A model generated the notes under the pieces. The model saw nothing but the letters and a program-made list of their open reading frames with translations, did no database searches and was not told where the DNA came from. The translations under genes and the position numbers were made by a program. A stretch of 64,000 nucleotides of DNA from Streptomyces actinomycinicus (GTDB taxonomy: Bacteria > Actinomycetota > Actinomycetes > Streptomycetales > Streptomycetaceae), in contig NZ_JAERRK010000020.1 in assembly GCF_016741775.1 (NCBI RefSeq), forward strand, positions 108,544 through 172,543. Reading direction: 5' to 3'. Positions 19,277 to 28,587 of this stretch are shown one piece after another. Numbering within the stretch: the first letter of the stretch is position 1; the number at the start of each line of letters is the position of its first letter.

Positions 19277-20764
19277 TCAGCCCTCCTGATCCACCCGTAC
19301 CTTCTGCGGCGGTGGCGCGGCCACCCCGTTGGGGGACGGCGAAGCGCCGTTCAGGGACTGCCCGTTCTCGCCCATCGTGGCGAGCAGCTTGCGGGCCAGG
19401 CCCAGCCCCGTGCCGCCCATGGTGAGCGCCTTCGCGAACAACTCGCCCATGCCGTCGGCGCCGTTGAGCAGCACCATGTTGTCCACGTTGCCGAACGCGG
19501 AGGCGCCCGCCTGGACGATCTCCGGCCACTTCTCGGCGAGTTGCTGGGCGACGACCGCCTCCTGGTTCTCGGCCAGGGCCGCGGCCCGCGCCTTGATGGC
19601 CTCCGCCTCGGCCAGACCCTGGGCCCGGGTCGCCTCGGCCTCGGCCAGACCCTTGGCCTGCGCGGCGGCGGCCTCGGCCTCACCGGTGGCCCGGGTGGCG
19701 GCCGCGCTCGCCGCACCCCGGGTCTTGGTCGCCTCGGCCTCGGCACCGGCGGCGGCCTTCACCCGGGTCGCCTCGGCCGCCGCCGCCAGCTCGGTCTCCT
19801 TCGCCCGGGCCTCGGCCGCCGAGATCCGAGCGTCGCGCTCGGCCTCGGCCAGCGTCCGCGTCTCGTACGCCCGGGCGTCGGCCGGCTTGCGGACGTCCGC
19901 CTGGAGCTGCTGCTCCCGCCGGTGCGCCTCCAGTTCGGCGACCCGCGTCTCCTGGACGACGACCTCCTGCCGGGCCCCGGCCGCGGCGAGCGGGCCGGCC
20001 TGCTGGGCCTTCGCCGCCGCCTTGTCCCGCTCGGCCTGGTAGCCGGCCTGCAGGATCTCGCTGTCCCTGATGGCCTCCGACATCCGGGCCGCCGCCTGCT
20101 GCTCGGCCTCGGTGGCCAGCCGGTTCGCCTCCGCCTGCGCGATGCGCGCGTCCCGCTGGACGGCCGCCGCGTGCGGCATCGCCAGGTTCTGGATGTAGCC
20201 GGTCGGGTCCTCGATCTCGTGGATCTGCAGCGAGTCCACGATCAGCCCGAGCTTCTCCATCTCCGTGCCGCAGGCCGCCCGGGTCTGGCCGGTCAGCTTC
20301 TCCCGGTCACGGATCATGTCCTCGACCGTCAACCCGCCCACGATGGACCGCAGATGACCGGCGAACACGTTGTGCACCCGCTCGGACATCAGCCTCTGCT
20401 GGTCCAGGAAACGGCGGGCCGCGTTGGCGATCGACACGAAGTCGTCGCCCACCTTGAAGATGACCACGCCCCGCACCTTCAGCGGAATGCCCTGGTGCGT
20501 CACGCAGTCCACTTGCAGCTCGGTCTCGTTCAGATCCAGCGACAGCTTGCGCACCGCCTGAACACCGGGAAGCACGAGCGTGCCCCGCCCGGTGACGATG
20601 CGGAAGCCCATCCCCTCCTCCAGGCCCTCGGTGCGGTGCTTGGACCCGGAGATGACGAGCGCCTCGTTCGGCTCGGCGACCCGCCACATCATCTTGAACA
20701 GACCGATCAGGACGAGGACGGCAACGACTACCGCCCCCGCAACGACGCCGACCATCATCGGCAT
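19277..20764 (-). CDS. Flotillin-like SPFH-domain membrane protein
   Basis: The protein has about 495 residues. It starts with one N-terminal membrane helix (VGVVAGAVVVAVLVLIGLFK), then an SPFH domain (about 35-200: AEPNEALVISGSKHRTEG, GVVIFKVGDDFVSIANAARR). A long Ala/Glu/Arg coiled coil (about 215-420) and a short tail end it. Flotillins scaffold ordered membrane patches. ATG 20764 is given as the start; ATG 20758 is better spaced from AGGGGG and 20779 is also open. The small OB-like protein encoded upstream fits the usual flotillin/NfeD pairing. Confidence 0.88.
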   Translation of the reverse strand: MPMMVGVVAGAVVVAVLVLIGLFKMMWRVAEPNEALVISGSKHRTEGLEEGMGFRIVTGRGTLVLPGVQAVRKLSLDLNETELQVDCVTHQGIPLKVRGVVIFKVGDDFVSIANAARRFLDQQRLMSERVHNVFAGHLRSIVGGLTVEDMIRDREKLTGQTRAACGTEMEKLGLIVDSLQIHEIEDPTGYIQNLAMPHAAAVQRDARIAQAEANRLATEAEQQAAARMSEAIRDSEILQAGYQAERDKAAAKAQQAGPLAAAGARQEVVVQETRVAELEAHRREQQLQADVRKPADARAYETRTLAEAERDARISAAEARAKETELAAAAEATRVKAAAGAEAEATKTRGAASAAATRATGEAEAAAAQAKGLAEAEATRAQGLAEAEAIKARAAALAENQEAVVAQQLAEKWPEIVQAGASAFGNVDNMVLLNGADGMGELFAKALTMGGTGLGLARKLLATMGENGQSLNGASPSPNGVAAPPPQKVRVDQEG

Positions 20765-20896
20765 ACGCCCCCTTTGCATGGTGCCCGTTCGGCACCGAAC
20801 GAAGGGAGTGTGCGCCCGCCCGGGCGTGCGGTGAAGACGCCGGCGAAACCTTGTTGCAATCTTGACGCGCGCCCCCTCACCTGTGGGTACGCGCGC

Positions 20897-21115
20897 TCAA
20901 CTGTCGTACGCCGCCGTGACGTAGACGGTCCTCGGCGGCAGGTGCTCCACCACCATCACCACCGTGCCCGGGGTGATCCGGGCCGAGCCGTCGGCCGGGT
21001 GCGCCAGGAAGTGTTCCGCGCCTCCGCGCACCCGCACGATCACCTCGCCCACCAGACCGGGCCCCACCGTCCCGGTCACCCGCCCCATCAGCCCGACCAT
21101 CGACGCGTCGCCCAT
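20897..21115 (-). CDS. Small NfeD-like OB-fold protein
   Basis: This 72-residue protein is mostly beta-strand: MGRVTGTVGPGLVGEVIVRV, then ARITPGTVVMVVEHLPPRTVYV. That is the look of a stand-alone OB domain like the C-terminus of NfeD proteins. It has no membrane helix. It lies upstream of flotillin on the same strand (133 bp to the flotillin ATG), matching the flotillin-NfeD gene pairing in bacteria, where NfeD assists flotillin clustering. ATG 21115 is chosen; ATG 21100 (MVGLM) is possible. Confidence 0.7.
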   Translation of the reverse strand: MGDASMVGLMGRVTGTVGPGLVGEVIVRVRGGAEHFLAHPADGSARITPGTVVMVVEHLPPRTVYVTAAYDS

Positions 21116-21141
21116 GGCCCCAGCGTACGGGCGGAACGCCG

Positions 21142-22566
21142 TCACGCGGCCGGCCGGTCCGCGTCCGCCCGCTGCGGCGGCCACCGTTCGTGCCAGCGCA
21201 GCTCCGCCTCCAACTGGGCGGCCAGCGACACCAGCAGGGGCTCGCTGCTGGCCGGGCCGAGCAGCTGCGCGCCCACCGGGAGACCGGGGCCGGCGAACCC
21301 GGCGGGCACGTTCACGCCCGGCCAGCCCAGCACGTTCCACGGCCAGGCGTACGGGCAGGCGGCGATCATCGCGCGGTCCGTGGCCAGTCCGCCCAGCCGG
21401 GCCAGGGCGCCGATGCGGGGCGGGGGAGCGGCCGTCGTCGGCGCGAGGATCACGTCGTACGACCGGAAGAACGCGCCGATCCGCCGGTGCAGCACCGTCT
21501 CGGCGCGCCGGGCGATCCGCAGCGGGGCCCCGGCGAGCAGCCGGCCGAGCCGCGCCGCGCCCCGGGTGCGCGGGTCGAGCAGCGTGGGGTCGGGGGTCTG
21601 ACGGACCCGGTCGGCGATCCCCGCGGTGGCCCGTGGTACGAAGGTCAGCCCGATCTGCCCGTACGGCGGATCGGCCTCCTCGACGTCATGCCCCAGTCCG
21701 GCCAGCTTCTCGGCGAGTTCGAGGATCCGGGCGCGGATCTCCGGGTGCAGCCGGGCCGGTACGGCGGTGAACGGAGGCTTCAGGGACAGGGCGATGCGCA
21801 GCCGGCCCGGGTCGCGGCCGACCGCGTCGGCCACGGTCAGGGCGGGTGGCCGGTGCGGGTCCAGGTCGTGGTTGCCGCTCGCCGCGTCCAGCAGGAGGGC
21901 GGCGTCGGTAACGGTACGGGCGAGGGTGCCGTTGACGGTGATGCCGTGGAAGGACTCGCCGTGCGGCCAGGTCGAGATGCGGCCCCGCTGCGGCTTGATG
22001 CCGATCAGATGGGTCCAGGAGGCCGGGATGCGCACCGAACCGGCGCCGTCCGAGCCGAGTGCGGCCGGCACCAGCCCCGCGGCGACGGCCGCCGCCGAAC
22101 CGCCGGAGGACCCACCGGGGGTGTGCCCGGTGTGCCAGGGGTTACGGGTCTCCCCGAAGGCCGGGCCCTCGGTGAACGGCCACTGCCCCAGCTCGCACGT
22201 GTTGGTCTTGCCGACGATCACCGCCCCGGCCGCGCGCAGCCGGCGTACCGCCTCCCCGTCCGTGGCCACCGGCGGAAAATCACCCGGACAGCCGAACGCG
22301 GTCGGCTCACCCGCCACGTCCATGTCGTCCTTCACCGCCACGGGCACGCCGAGCAGCGGGCGCCGCACACCGGCCGCCAACTCCCGGTCGGCGGCCTCCG
22401 CCTCGGCGAGCGCGGCCTCGGCGCGCACGATCCGGAAGGCGTTCAGCGAGGGCTGTGTGGCCTCGATCCGGGTCAGCGCCTGCTCCACCAGCGCACGGGA
22501 GGACACCTCCCCGTCGGCGAGGGCACGTCGGGTGTCCGCGAGGCCTGCGGCACGGTCGGGTGTCAT
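21142..22566 (-). CDS. Amidase (amidase-signature family)
   Basis: This 474-residue protein has the Ser-cisSer-Lys triad of the amidase signature family. The Lys is in VPVAVKDDMD near residue 80, the cis-Ser in HTPGGSSGGSAAAVAAG near 155, and the nucleophile in GSDGAGSVRIPA near 175. The family hydrolyses carboxamides of many kinds; the substrate is not evident, and there is no gatBC context. GGAGG lies 10 bp upstream of ATG 22566. Confidence 0.9.
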   Translation of the reverse strand: MTPDRAAGLADTRRALADGEVSSRALVEQALTRIEATQPSLNAFRIVRAEAALAEAEAADRELAAGVRRPLLGVPVAVKDDMDVAGEPTAFGCPGDFPPVATDGEAVRRLRAAGAVIVGKTNTCELGQWPFTEGPAFGETRNPWHTGHTPGGSSGGSAAAVAAGLVPAALGSDGAGSVRIPASWTHLIGIKPQRGRISTWPHGESFHGITVNGTLARTVTDAALLLDAASGNHDLDPHRPPALTVADAVGRDPGRLRIALSLKPPFTAVPARLHPEIRARILELAEKLAGLGHDVEEADPPYGQIGLTFVPRATAGIADRVRQTPDPTLLDPRTRGAARLGRLLAGAPLRIARRAETVLHRRIGAFFRSYDVILAPTTAAPPPRIGALARLGGLATDRAMIAACPYAWPWNVLGWPGVNVPAGFAGPGLPVGAQLLGPASSEPLLVSLAAQLEAELRWHERWPPQRADADRPAA

Positions 22567-22685
22567 GGGGGGAGCACCTCCGGGAGGCTCCGGGCACGAT
22601 GTCTACCGAACGGTAACGTCAGATCGGGGCCGGCGTACGGGTTTCGCACAGGTGTCTTGCGGAAGCCGGTGCCGGCCGGCGGACC

Positions 22686-23651
22686 TCACTGCGCGAGCAG
22701 CCGGCGCAGCCACCCCGCGCGTGTCGCCCGGGCCGTGCGGGACAGGGCCGCCTCGGGGGCGAGGTTGTCGAAGCCGTGGCAGCCGCCAGGCCAGACGTGC
22801 AGCTCGGCCACCCCGCCGGCCCGCCAGACGCGGGACGCGTAGTCCACCACCTCGTCCCGGAAGGTCTCCGCCGAACCGACGTCGAGGAAGGCCGGGGGCA
22901 GCCCGGAGAGGTCGGCGGCGCGGGCGGGGGCCGCGTACGGGGAGACGTCGGGGCCGGCGCGGCGGTCACCGAGCAGAGCGGTCCATGCGGTCTCGTTGGC
23001 GGTGCGGTCCCAGACGCCCCGGCCGGCCATCTGGGTGCCGGAGACGGTGTCGTTGCGGTCGTCCAGCATCGGGGACATGAGCACCTGGCCGTGGATCCGC
23101 GGGCCCCGCCGGTCCCGGCAGAGCAGGGCGAGCGCCGCGCAGAGGCCGCCGCCCGCGCTGGCGCCCGCGACCACGATCCGGTCCGGGTCGCCGCCCAGTT
23201 CCTCCGCGTGCTCCGCGGTCCACGACAGCCCGGCGTACGCGTCCTCGACCGGTGCCGGGTGCGGGTGTTCGGGCGCGAGCCGGTACTCCACCGACACGAC
23301 CACCGCGCCCAGTTCCCGTGCCCAGGCCAGCGGCTCGGTCACGCCGGCCCGGTTGGTGCCGGCCACCAGTCCGCCGCCGTGCGCGTGGTAGATCACCGGC
23401 AGGGCTGCCGTGGCCGGGGCAGACACCGGACGGCACACGAGGAGGGAGACGTCCGGTGCGCCCTCGGGCCCGGGAACCGTACGGTCCTCCGTCTCGAACG
23501 CACCGTCCAAGGTGAGGTCGAACAGCTCGACGGCCGTGCCCTCCCGGGCGGCATCGAGGTCGGCCAGGGTGAAACCGGGCGCGAGCACGCCCCGGAACCG
23601 CTCCAGCTCCGCGGCGACTTCCGGATCGAACGGCGGAGGGTCCAAGGCCAT
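22686..23651 (-). CDS. Alpha/beta hydrolase, hormone-sensitive-lipase-type esterase
   Basis: This 321-residue protein has the oxyanion motif HAHGGG near residue 91, the nucleophile elbow GASAGGG near 164, the Asp in VGSAETFRDE near 262, and the His in GGCHGFD near 293. These define the HSL (family IV) esterases, which hydrolyse short acyl esters. Ribosome site GGAGGAG precedes ATG 23651. It has no signal peptide, so it is probably cytoplasmic. It lies 119 bp upstream of the amidase gene on the same strand. Confidence 0.9.
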   Translation of the reverse strand: MALDPPPFDPEVAAELERFRGVLAPGFTLADLDAAREGTAVELFDLTLDGAFETEDRTVPGPEGAPDVSLLVCRPVSAPATAALPVIYHAHGGGLVAGTNRAGVTEPLAWARELGAVVVSVEYRLAPEHPHPAPVEDAYAGLSWTAEHAEELGGDPDRIVVAGASAGGGLCAALALLCRDRRGPRIHGQVLMSPMLDDRNDTVSGTQMAGRGVWDRTANETAWTALLGDRRAGPDVSPYAAPARAADLSGLPPAFLDVGSAETFRDEVVDYASRVWRAGGVAELHVWPGGCHGFDNLAPEAALSRTARATRAGWLRRLLAQ

Positions 23652-23791
23652 CGCTTCTCCTCCCGTGTGACGGCGTCCCCTGTGCGGTCATGATCCGCGT
23701 GTGCGGTCATGACCCCATTACCCCGTCGCGGACGAAGTGCGACCCACCGTCCTGATCAGGCGTGCCGGGGGGCGGCGCGGGAGTACGGCGA

Positions 23792-23820
23792 AGGGCCGGA
23801 GCCCGTGGGGCTCCGGCCCT
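23792..23820. terminator. Hairpin terminator downstream of the FMN reductase
   Basis: A perfect 13-bp stem (AGGGCCGGAGCCC and its complement) closes a GTG loop. It lies about 115 bp past the FMN reductase stop and 140 bp before the esterase start, both leftward genes, and so should separate them. Confidence 0.75.
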
Positions 23821-23935
23821 GCAAGGGACCCGGGGGAGAGAAGGCGGCGCCGGCTCAGGGAGCGGGGCGCCGGCGGACCCACGCGGGTCAGGCGCCGGCG
23901 CACCCCTGAGGGCCGGCCCTCTCGGTCCCTTGGCG

Positions 23936-24499
23936 TCAGGCCGCGGCGTTCTCGCCCACGGTGCCGTGCAGACGGGCCACGACCTCGGTGAGCTGGGCGG
24001 CGACCTCGGTGTCGTCGATCGGGTGGGTCTCGGCGAAGCGGGTCAGGGAGCCGGGGATGGACAGCTTGATGTCCTCGATCACCTTGCCGCCGGCGACGCC
24101 CACGGACTTGCGGGCCTCGTCCTGGGCCCACACGCCGCCGTACTGGCCGAAGGCGGTGCCGATGACGGCGACCGGCTTGCCGCCAAAGGCGCCGGCACCG
24201 TACGGGCGCGACAGCCAGTCGATGGCGTTCTTCAGGACGGCCGGGATGGTGCCGTTGTACTCGGGCGAGAAGAGCAGGAAGGCGTCGGCGCCCTGAGCGG
24301 CTTCGCGCAGCTTCACGGCAGCGGCCGGGACGTCGCCCTCGACGTCGATGTCCTCGTTGTAGAACGGCACGTCGGCCAGGCCCTCGAAGAGCTCGACCTC
24401 CGCGCCCTCCGGCGCGAGCTTCACGGCGGCCTCGGCGAGCTGACGGTTGTGCGAACCGGCGCGGAGGCTGCCGACGAGCGCGAGGATGCGAACAGACAT
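23936..24499 (-). CDS. NAD(P)H-dependent FMN reductase
   Basis: This 187-residue flavodoxin-fold protein has the FMN phosphate loop LVGSLRAGSHNRQLA near residues 8-22. The family signature FSPEYNGTIPAVLKNAIDWLSRP runs near 78-100, and GTAFGQYGG near 114 completes the set. It would reduce FMN or quinones and azo/chromate compounds with NAD(P)H. ATG 24499 has GGAG 5 bp upstream. It diverges from a TetR gene with two matching palindromes between them, so TetR repression of this reductase is likely. Confidence 0.92.
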   Translation of the reverse strand: MSVRILALVGSLRAGSHNRQLAEAAVKLAPEGAEVELFEGLADVPFYNEDIDVEGDVPAAAVKLREAAQGADAFLLFSPEYNGTIPAVLKNAIDWLSRPYGAGAFGGKPVAVIGTAFGQYGGVWAQDEARKSVGVAGGKVIEDIKLSIPGSLTRFAETHPIDDTEVAAQLTEVVARLHGTVGENAAA

Positions 24500-24533
24500 G
24501 GGAACTCCAAGGGGCTCAAACATCGCAGTGACG

Positions 24534-24584
24534 ATCCGGACCGGGGTCCGGATAGTTTGTATCACCGTAAGCGGACCGCGGTCC
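24534..24584. promoter_or_regulatory. Two TetR operators between the FMN reductase and tetR
   Basis: Two palindromes share the core CGGACC-NN-GGTCC. The first (24534-24553) has 9-bp arms ATCCGGACC/GGTCCGGAT around GG. The second (24573-24584) is GGACCGCGGTCC. Their centres are 35 bp apart, in the 116-bp divergent gap. Symmetry and duplication beside a TetR gene make operators the natural reading. Confidence 0.7.
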
Positions 24585-24615
24585 AGTTTTGTTCCCGATG
24601 CTTTACGCTGTCTTC

Positions 24616-25275
24616 ATGTCCAGCGCTCTGCCGCCCTTCCCGCCTCAGAAACCTCTCGACGTGTCCCCCTTGCTGGAGGTCGGCACGGCGCCCGGGGAAC
24701 CATGCCTGCGTGCCGACGCGGCGCGCAACAGGGCCCGGCTGCTGGACGCCGCCGCCCGGCTGATCGCCGAGCACGGGGTGGCCGGCGTGACCATGGAGGC
24801 GGTGGCCGCGGCGGCCCAGGTGGGCAAGGGGACGGTGTTCCGGCGCTTCGGTGACCGCACCGGGCTGCTGATGGCGCTGCTCGACCACTCCGACCGGCAG
24901 TTGCAGGCCGACTTCCTGGGCGGGCCCCCGCCGCTGGGGCCCGGGGCGCCCCCACTGGAGCGGCTGCGGGCGTTCGGCCCGGCGGTGCTGTACCGCTCGG
25001 CCGAGCGGCTGGACCTGCAGCTCGCCGCCCAGCCGGAGCCGACCCGCCGCTTCTCCCACCCGGCGGTCCAGGCCCTGCGCATCCACGTCGTCATGCTGCT
25101 GCGGCAGATCGTGCCGCACGCCGACTGCGAGCTGCTCGCCCAGACGCTGCTGGCCTCGCTCGACCCCGCGCTGATCCACTACCACACCCGGCAGCGCGGG
25201 ATGCCGCTGGAACGGCTGGCGACCGGCTGGATCGACCTGGTCGACCGGGTCACCGGCGCCGGGCCGCACCGCTGA
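24616..25275 (+). CDS. TetR-family transcriptional regulator
   Basis: This 219-residue protein has a TetR DNA-binding domain near residues 35-80: RNRARLLDAAARLIAEHGV, VTMEAVAAAAQVGKGTVFRRFGDR. A divergent ligand domain with LLDHSDRQLQADFL follows. ATG 24616 removes a 9-residue in-frame extension that has no family sequence. It probably represses the divergent FMN reductase and itself through the two palindromes upstream. The stop codon is part of a 31-bp tandem repeat. Confidence 0.9.
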   Translation: MSSALPPFPPQKPLDVSPLLEVGTAPGEPCLRADAARNRARLLDAAARLIAEHGVAGVTMEAVAAAAQVGKGTVFRRFGDRTGLLMALLDHSDRQLQADFLGGPPPLGPGAPPLERLRAFGPAVLYRSAERLDLQLAAQPEPTRRFSHPAVQALRIHVVMLLRQIVPHADCELLAQTLLASLDPALIHYHTRQRGMPLERLATGWIDLVDRVTGAGPHR

Positions 25276-25424
25276 GCCGCGGTCCGGCGCCCGGCCGCCC
25301 TACCGAGCCCTGCTCCGGCGCCCGGCCGCACCGCTGAGCCGTGCTCCGGCGCCCGGCCCCCTGCTGAGCCGTGCTCCGGCGCTCCGCCGCCCCGCTGAGC
25401 CGTGCTCCGGCGCCCGGCCGGGCT
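25263..25424. repeat. 31-bp minisatellite, five copies, starting at the tetR stop codon
   Basis: Five imperfect copies of GCTGAGCCGTGCTCCGGCG plus CCCGGCC are in register at about 25273, 25304, 25335, 25365 and 25396. Copy one contains the real TGA stop of tetR (25273-25275). Copies 3 to 5 keep TGA; copy 2 reads CGA. Confidence 0.85.
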
Positions 25425-25523
25425 GATCGGCGGCGGCGGCCTGCGCCGAAAGGTTCCGGTGGGTGACGGTCCGGCGCCCCGCCCGAGCCGGGACCCCGTG
25501 CCTCTGCCAAGATGCGGTCTGTC

Positions 25524-26525
25524 ATGGTGCAGATACCGAACACGCCCACGAGCGCCGACGTGGCCCGCCTGGCAGGCGTCTCGCGTGCCACCGTCTCCTA
25601 CGTCCTGAACAACACCAGCGCCGTACGGATCAGCGAACCGACCCGTCGGCGGGTGCGCGAGGCCGCCCGGGAGCTGGGCTACGTGCCGCACGCCGCCGCC
25701 CGCAGCCTGCGCGCCGGCCACAGCCGCATGGTCCTCATGCCCGCACCGGCCGTCCCGGTCGGGCCGCTCTACGCCAAGTTCCTGAGCGAACTCCAGTGGG
25801 CGCTCGGCCGCCTCGACTACACCGTCGTCCAGTACGGCAGCGTCGGCCTGCAGGGCGACGAAGCCGCCCGGGCCTGGGCCGAGTTGCGGCCGGTGGCCGT
25901 CCTGGTGCCCGGTGCCGGCGTCGGCCCGGAGGGCGTCGCCGTCCTCAAGCGGTCCGGCGCCCGGGCCGTGGTGACCCTCGGCCCGGAACGCGTCGACGGA
26001 GCGCACGCCCTGCTGATGGACCACGACGCCGTCGGCCACTGCGCGGGCGCCCACCTCCTCGCCCGGGGCCGGCGCCGGATCGGCGTCGTCGTGCCCGGGG
26101 AGCCGGGCCTGGAGCCCTTCTCCCGGCCCCGGCTCGCCGGAGTCCGCCAGGCCCTGCACGGCACGGACGCGACCGTCACGGAGCTGCCGCTCGCCTACAC
26201 CGAGGAGGCCGCCGCCGAACTGGCCGCCCGCTGGACGGGGACGGGCCTGGACGGGGTGTTCGCCTACAACGACGAGTACGCCATGCTGCTGATGCGTGCC
26301 CTCCAGGACGAGGGCCTGCGCATCCCGGAGGACGTGGCCCTGATCGGCGCCGACGACCTGATGCTCGGCCGGCTGCTGCGGCCCCGGCTCAGCACCGTCC
26401 ACATCCGGCTGCCGTCGGGCCGCGACCTCGCCGAACTCGTCGACCGCGCCGTGCGCGACCCGGGAGCGGAGCCCGAGGTGCACACCGTGCTGGGCGCCAC
26501 GGTGGTCCCGCGCGAGTCCAGCTGA
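25524..26525 (+). CDS. LacI-family transcriptional regulator
   Basis: The protein has 333 residues (ATG 25524, with an alternative ATG at 25512). It has a LacI helix-turn-helix, SADVARLAGVSRATVSYVLNN, near residues 10-30. The hinge RSLRAGHSRMV near 61 and a periplasmic-binding-protein-like ligand domain follow (GVFAYNDEYAM near 245, VALIGADDLMLGRLLRPRLSTV near 270-291). It is likely to sense a sugar, but no catabolic genes adjoin it, so its target is unknown. It is convergent with the thioredoxin gene. Confidence 0.9.
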   Translation: MVQIPNTPTSADVARLAGVSRATVSYVLNNTSAVRISEPTRRRVREAARELGYVPHAAARSLRAGHSRMVLMPAPAVPVGPLYAKFLSELQWALGRLDYTVVQYGSVGLQGDEAARAWAELRPVAVLVPGAGVGPEGVAVLKRSGARAVVTLGPERVDGAHALLMDHDAVGHCAGAHLLARGRRRIGVVVPGEPGLEPFSRPRLAGVRQALHGTDATVTELPLAYTEEAAAELAARWTGTGLDGVFAYNDEYAMLLMRALQDEGLRIPEDVALIGADDLMLGRLLRPRLSTVHIRLPSGRDLAELVDRAVRDPGAEPEVHTVLGATVVPRESS

Positions 26526-26586
26526 GCCGGCCCCGGACCCCGCACGCTTCGCTTTCCGACCACCACCGCCACCGCTGCCGCGGCCG

Positions 26587-27006
<420 letters not shown>

Positions 27007-27148
27007 GGCGTGATTCCCGCTTCCTGGTGTAGGGGGTGTGCCGCTGGCGAGAACACGGCCGCCGGGCCGCCTATTCCACCCGTGTCCGCGGTGTCCCGCG
27101 CGCGTACCCCCTGTGGCCGCCGCGCACACCACCCACCAGACTGGCCCC

Positions 27149-28579
27149 ATGACGGATACGGAATCCAACGTGTACGACGTCGTGGTGCTCGGTGGCGGTC
27201 CGGTGGGGGAGAACGTCGCGGACCGCACCCGCGCGGCCGGCCTCACCACCGCGCTCGTGGAGAGCGAACTGCTGGGCGGCGAGTGCTCGTACTGGGCCTG
27301 CATGCCCAGCAAGGCCCTGCTCAGGCCGGTCATCGCCCAGGCCGACGCCCGCCGTCTGCCCGGCCTCGCGCAGGCCGCGCAGGGCCCGCTCGGCACCCCG
27401 GCCGTGCTGGCCCGCCGTGACGAGTTCACCTCCCACTGGAAGGACGACGGCCAGGTCGCCTGGCTGGAGGGGACCGGCGCGGACCTGTACCGCGGCCAGG
27501 GCCGGCTGGCCGGACCGCGTACCGTGACCGTCACCGGCCCCGACGGCACGGTCAGCACCCTCACCGCCCGGCACGCCGTCGCCGTCTCCACCGGCACCCG
27601 CGCCCAACTGCCCGACCTGCCCGGACTCGCCGAGGTGAAGCCCTGGACCAGTCGAGAGGCGACCAGTGCCCAGGCGGCCCCCGGCCGGCTGATCGTCGTC
27701 GGCGGCGGTGTCGTCGCCACCGAGATGGCGACCGCCTGGCAGGCGCTGGGCTCCCGGGTCACCCTGCTGGTCCGTGGCAAGGGCCTGCTCAACCGCATGG
27801 AGCCGTTCGCCGGCGAACTGGTCTCCGAGGCCCTCGCCGAGGCGGGCGTCGACGTCCGCACCGGCACCACGGTCGAGTCCGTCACCCGCGAGAACGGCAC
27901 GGTCGTGGCCGTCACCGGCGCCGGCGACCGCATCGAGGCCGACGAGATCCTCTTCGCGACCGGGCGCGTCCCGCACACCGACGACCTCGGCCTGGAGACC
28001 GTCGGCCTGGAACCCGGATCCTGGCTCGACGTGGACGACAGCCTGCTCGTCACCGGCACCGACTGGCTGTACGCGGTCGGCGACGTCAACCACCGGGCCC
28101 TGCTCACCCACCAGGGCAAGTACCAGGCGCGGATCGCGGGCGCCGCGATCGCAGCCCGGGCCGCCGGCACCCCCCTGCTGGACGAGGCCTGGGGCGCCCA
28201 CGTGGCCACCGCCGACCACCACGCCGTACCGCAGGTCGTGTTCACCGACCCCGAGGCCGCAGCCGTGGGTCTCTCGCTGGCCGAGGCGGAACAGGCCGGG
28301 CACCGCGTCCGCGCCGTCGACGTCGAGTTCTCCTCGGTCGCGGGCGCGGGCCTGTACGGCGACGGCTACAAGGGCCGGGCCCGCATGGTCGTGGACCTGG
28401 AGGACGAGGTCCTGCGCGGGGTCACCTTCGTCGGCCCCGGTGTCGGTGAACTCATCCACTCGGCCACCGTCGCGGTGGCGGGCCGGGTCCCGGTCGGCAG
28501 GCTGTGGCACGCGGTCCCGTCGTACCCGACACTGAGCGAGGTGTGGCTGCGGCTCCTGGAGGCGTACCGGGACAACTGA
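27149..28579 (+). CDS. FAD-dependent pyridine nucleotide-disulfide oxidoreductase
   Basis: This 476-residue protein is of the dihydrolipoamide dehydrogenase/mercuric reductase class. The FAD fold is VVVLGGGPVGENVADR near residues 11-26, and the redox pair is GGECSYWACMPSKALLRP (CX4C) near 46-63. The NAD(P) fold is IVVGGGVVATEMA near 185, with a second FAD motif WLYAVGDV near 308. The C-terminal HAVPSYPTLSEVW keeps the catalytic His/Glu dimer segment. The substrate is unclear because no lipoyl enzyme or mer genes adjoin it. ATG 27149 has little leader sequence with a ribosome site, so it may be leaderless. Confidence 0.88.
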   Translation: MTDTESNVYDVVVLGGGPVGENVADRTRAAGLTTALVESELLGGECSYWACMPSKALLRPVIAQADARRLPGLAQAAQGPLGTPAVLARRDEFTSHWKDDGQVAWLEGTGADLYRGQGRLAGPRTVTVTGPDGTVSTLTARHAVAVSTGTRAQLPDLPGLAEVKPWTSREATSAQAAPGRLIVVGGGVVATEMATAWQALGSRVTLLVRGKGLLNRMEPFAGELVSEALAEAGVDVRTGTTVESVTRENGTVVAVTGAGDRIEADEILFATGRVPHTDDLGLETVGLEPGSWLDVDDSLLVTGTDWLYAVGDVNHRALLTHQGKYQARIAGAAIAARAAGTPLLDEAWGAHVATADHHAVPQVVFTDPEAAAVGLSLAEAEQAGHRVRAVDVEFSSVAGAGLYGDGYKGRARMVVDLEDEVLRGVTFVGPGVGELIHSATVAVAGRVPVGRLWHAVPSYPTLSEVWLRLLEAYRDN

Positions 28580-28587
28580 GCGGCGGT

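Noticed and set aside
27149..28579. Thioredoxin reductase partner for the divergent thioredoxin
   Set aside because: The CX4C pair near the N-terminus and the C-terminal His/Glu segment place it with dihydrolipoamide dehydrogenase-like enzymes, not with TrxB (CX2C in the NADPH domain).
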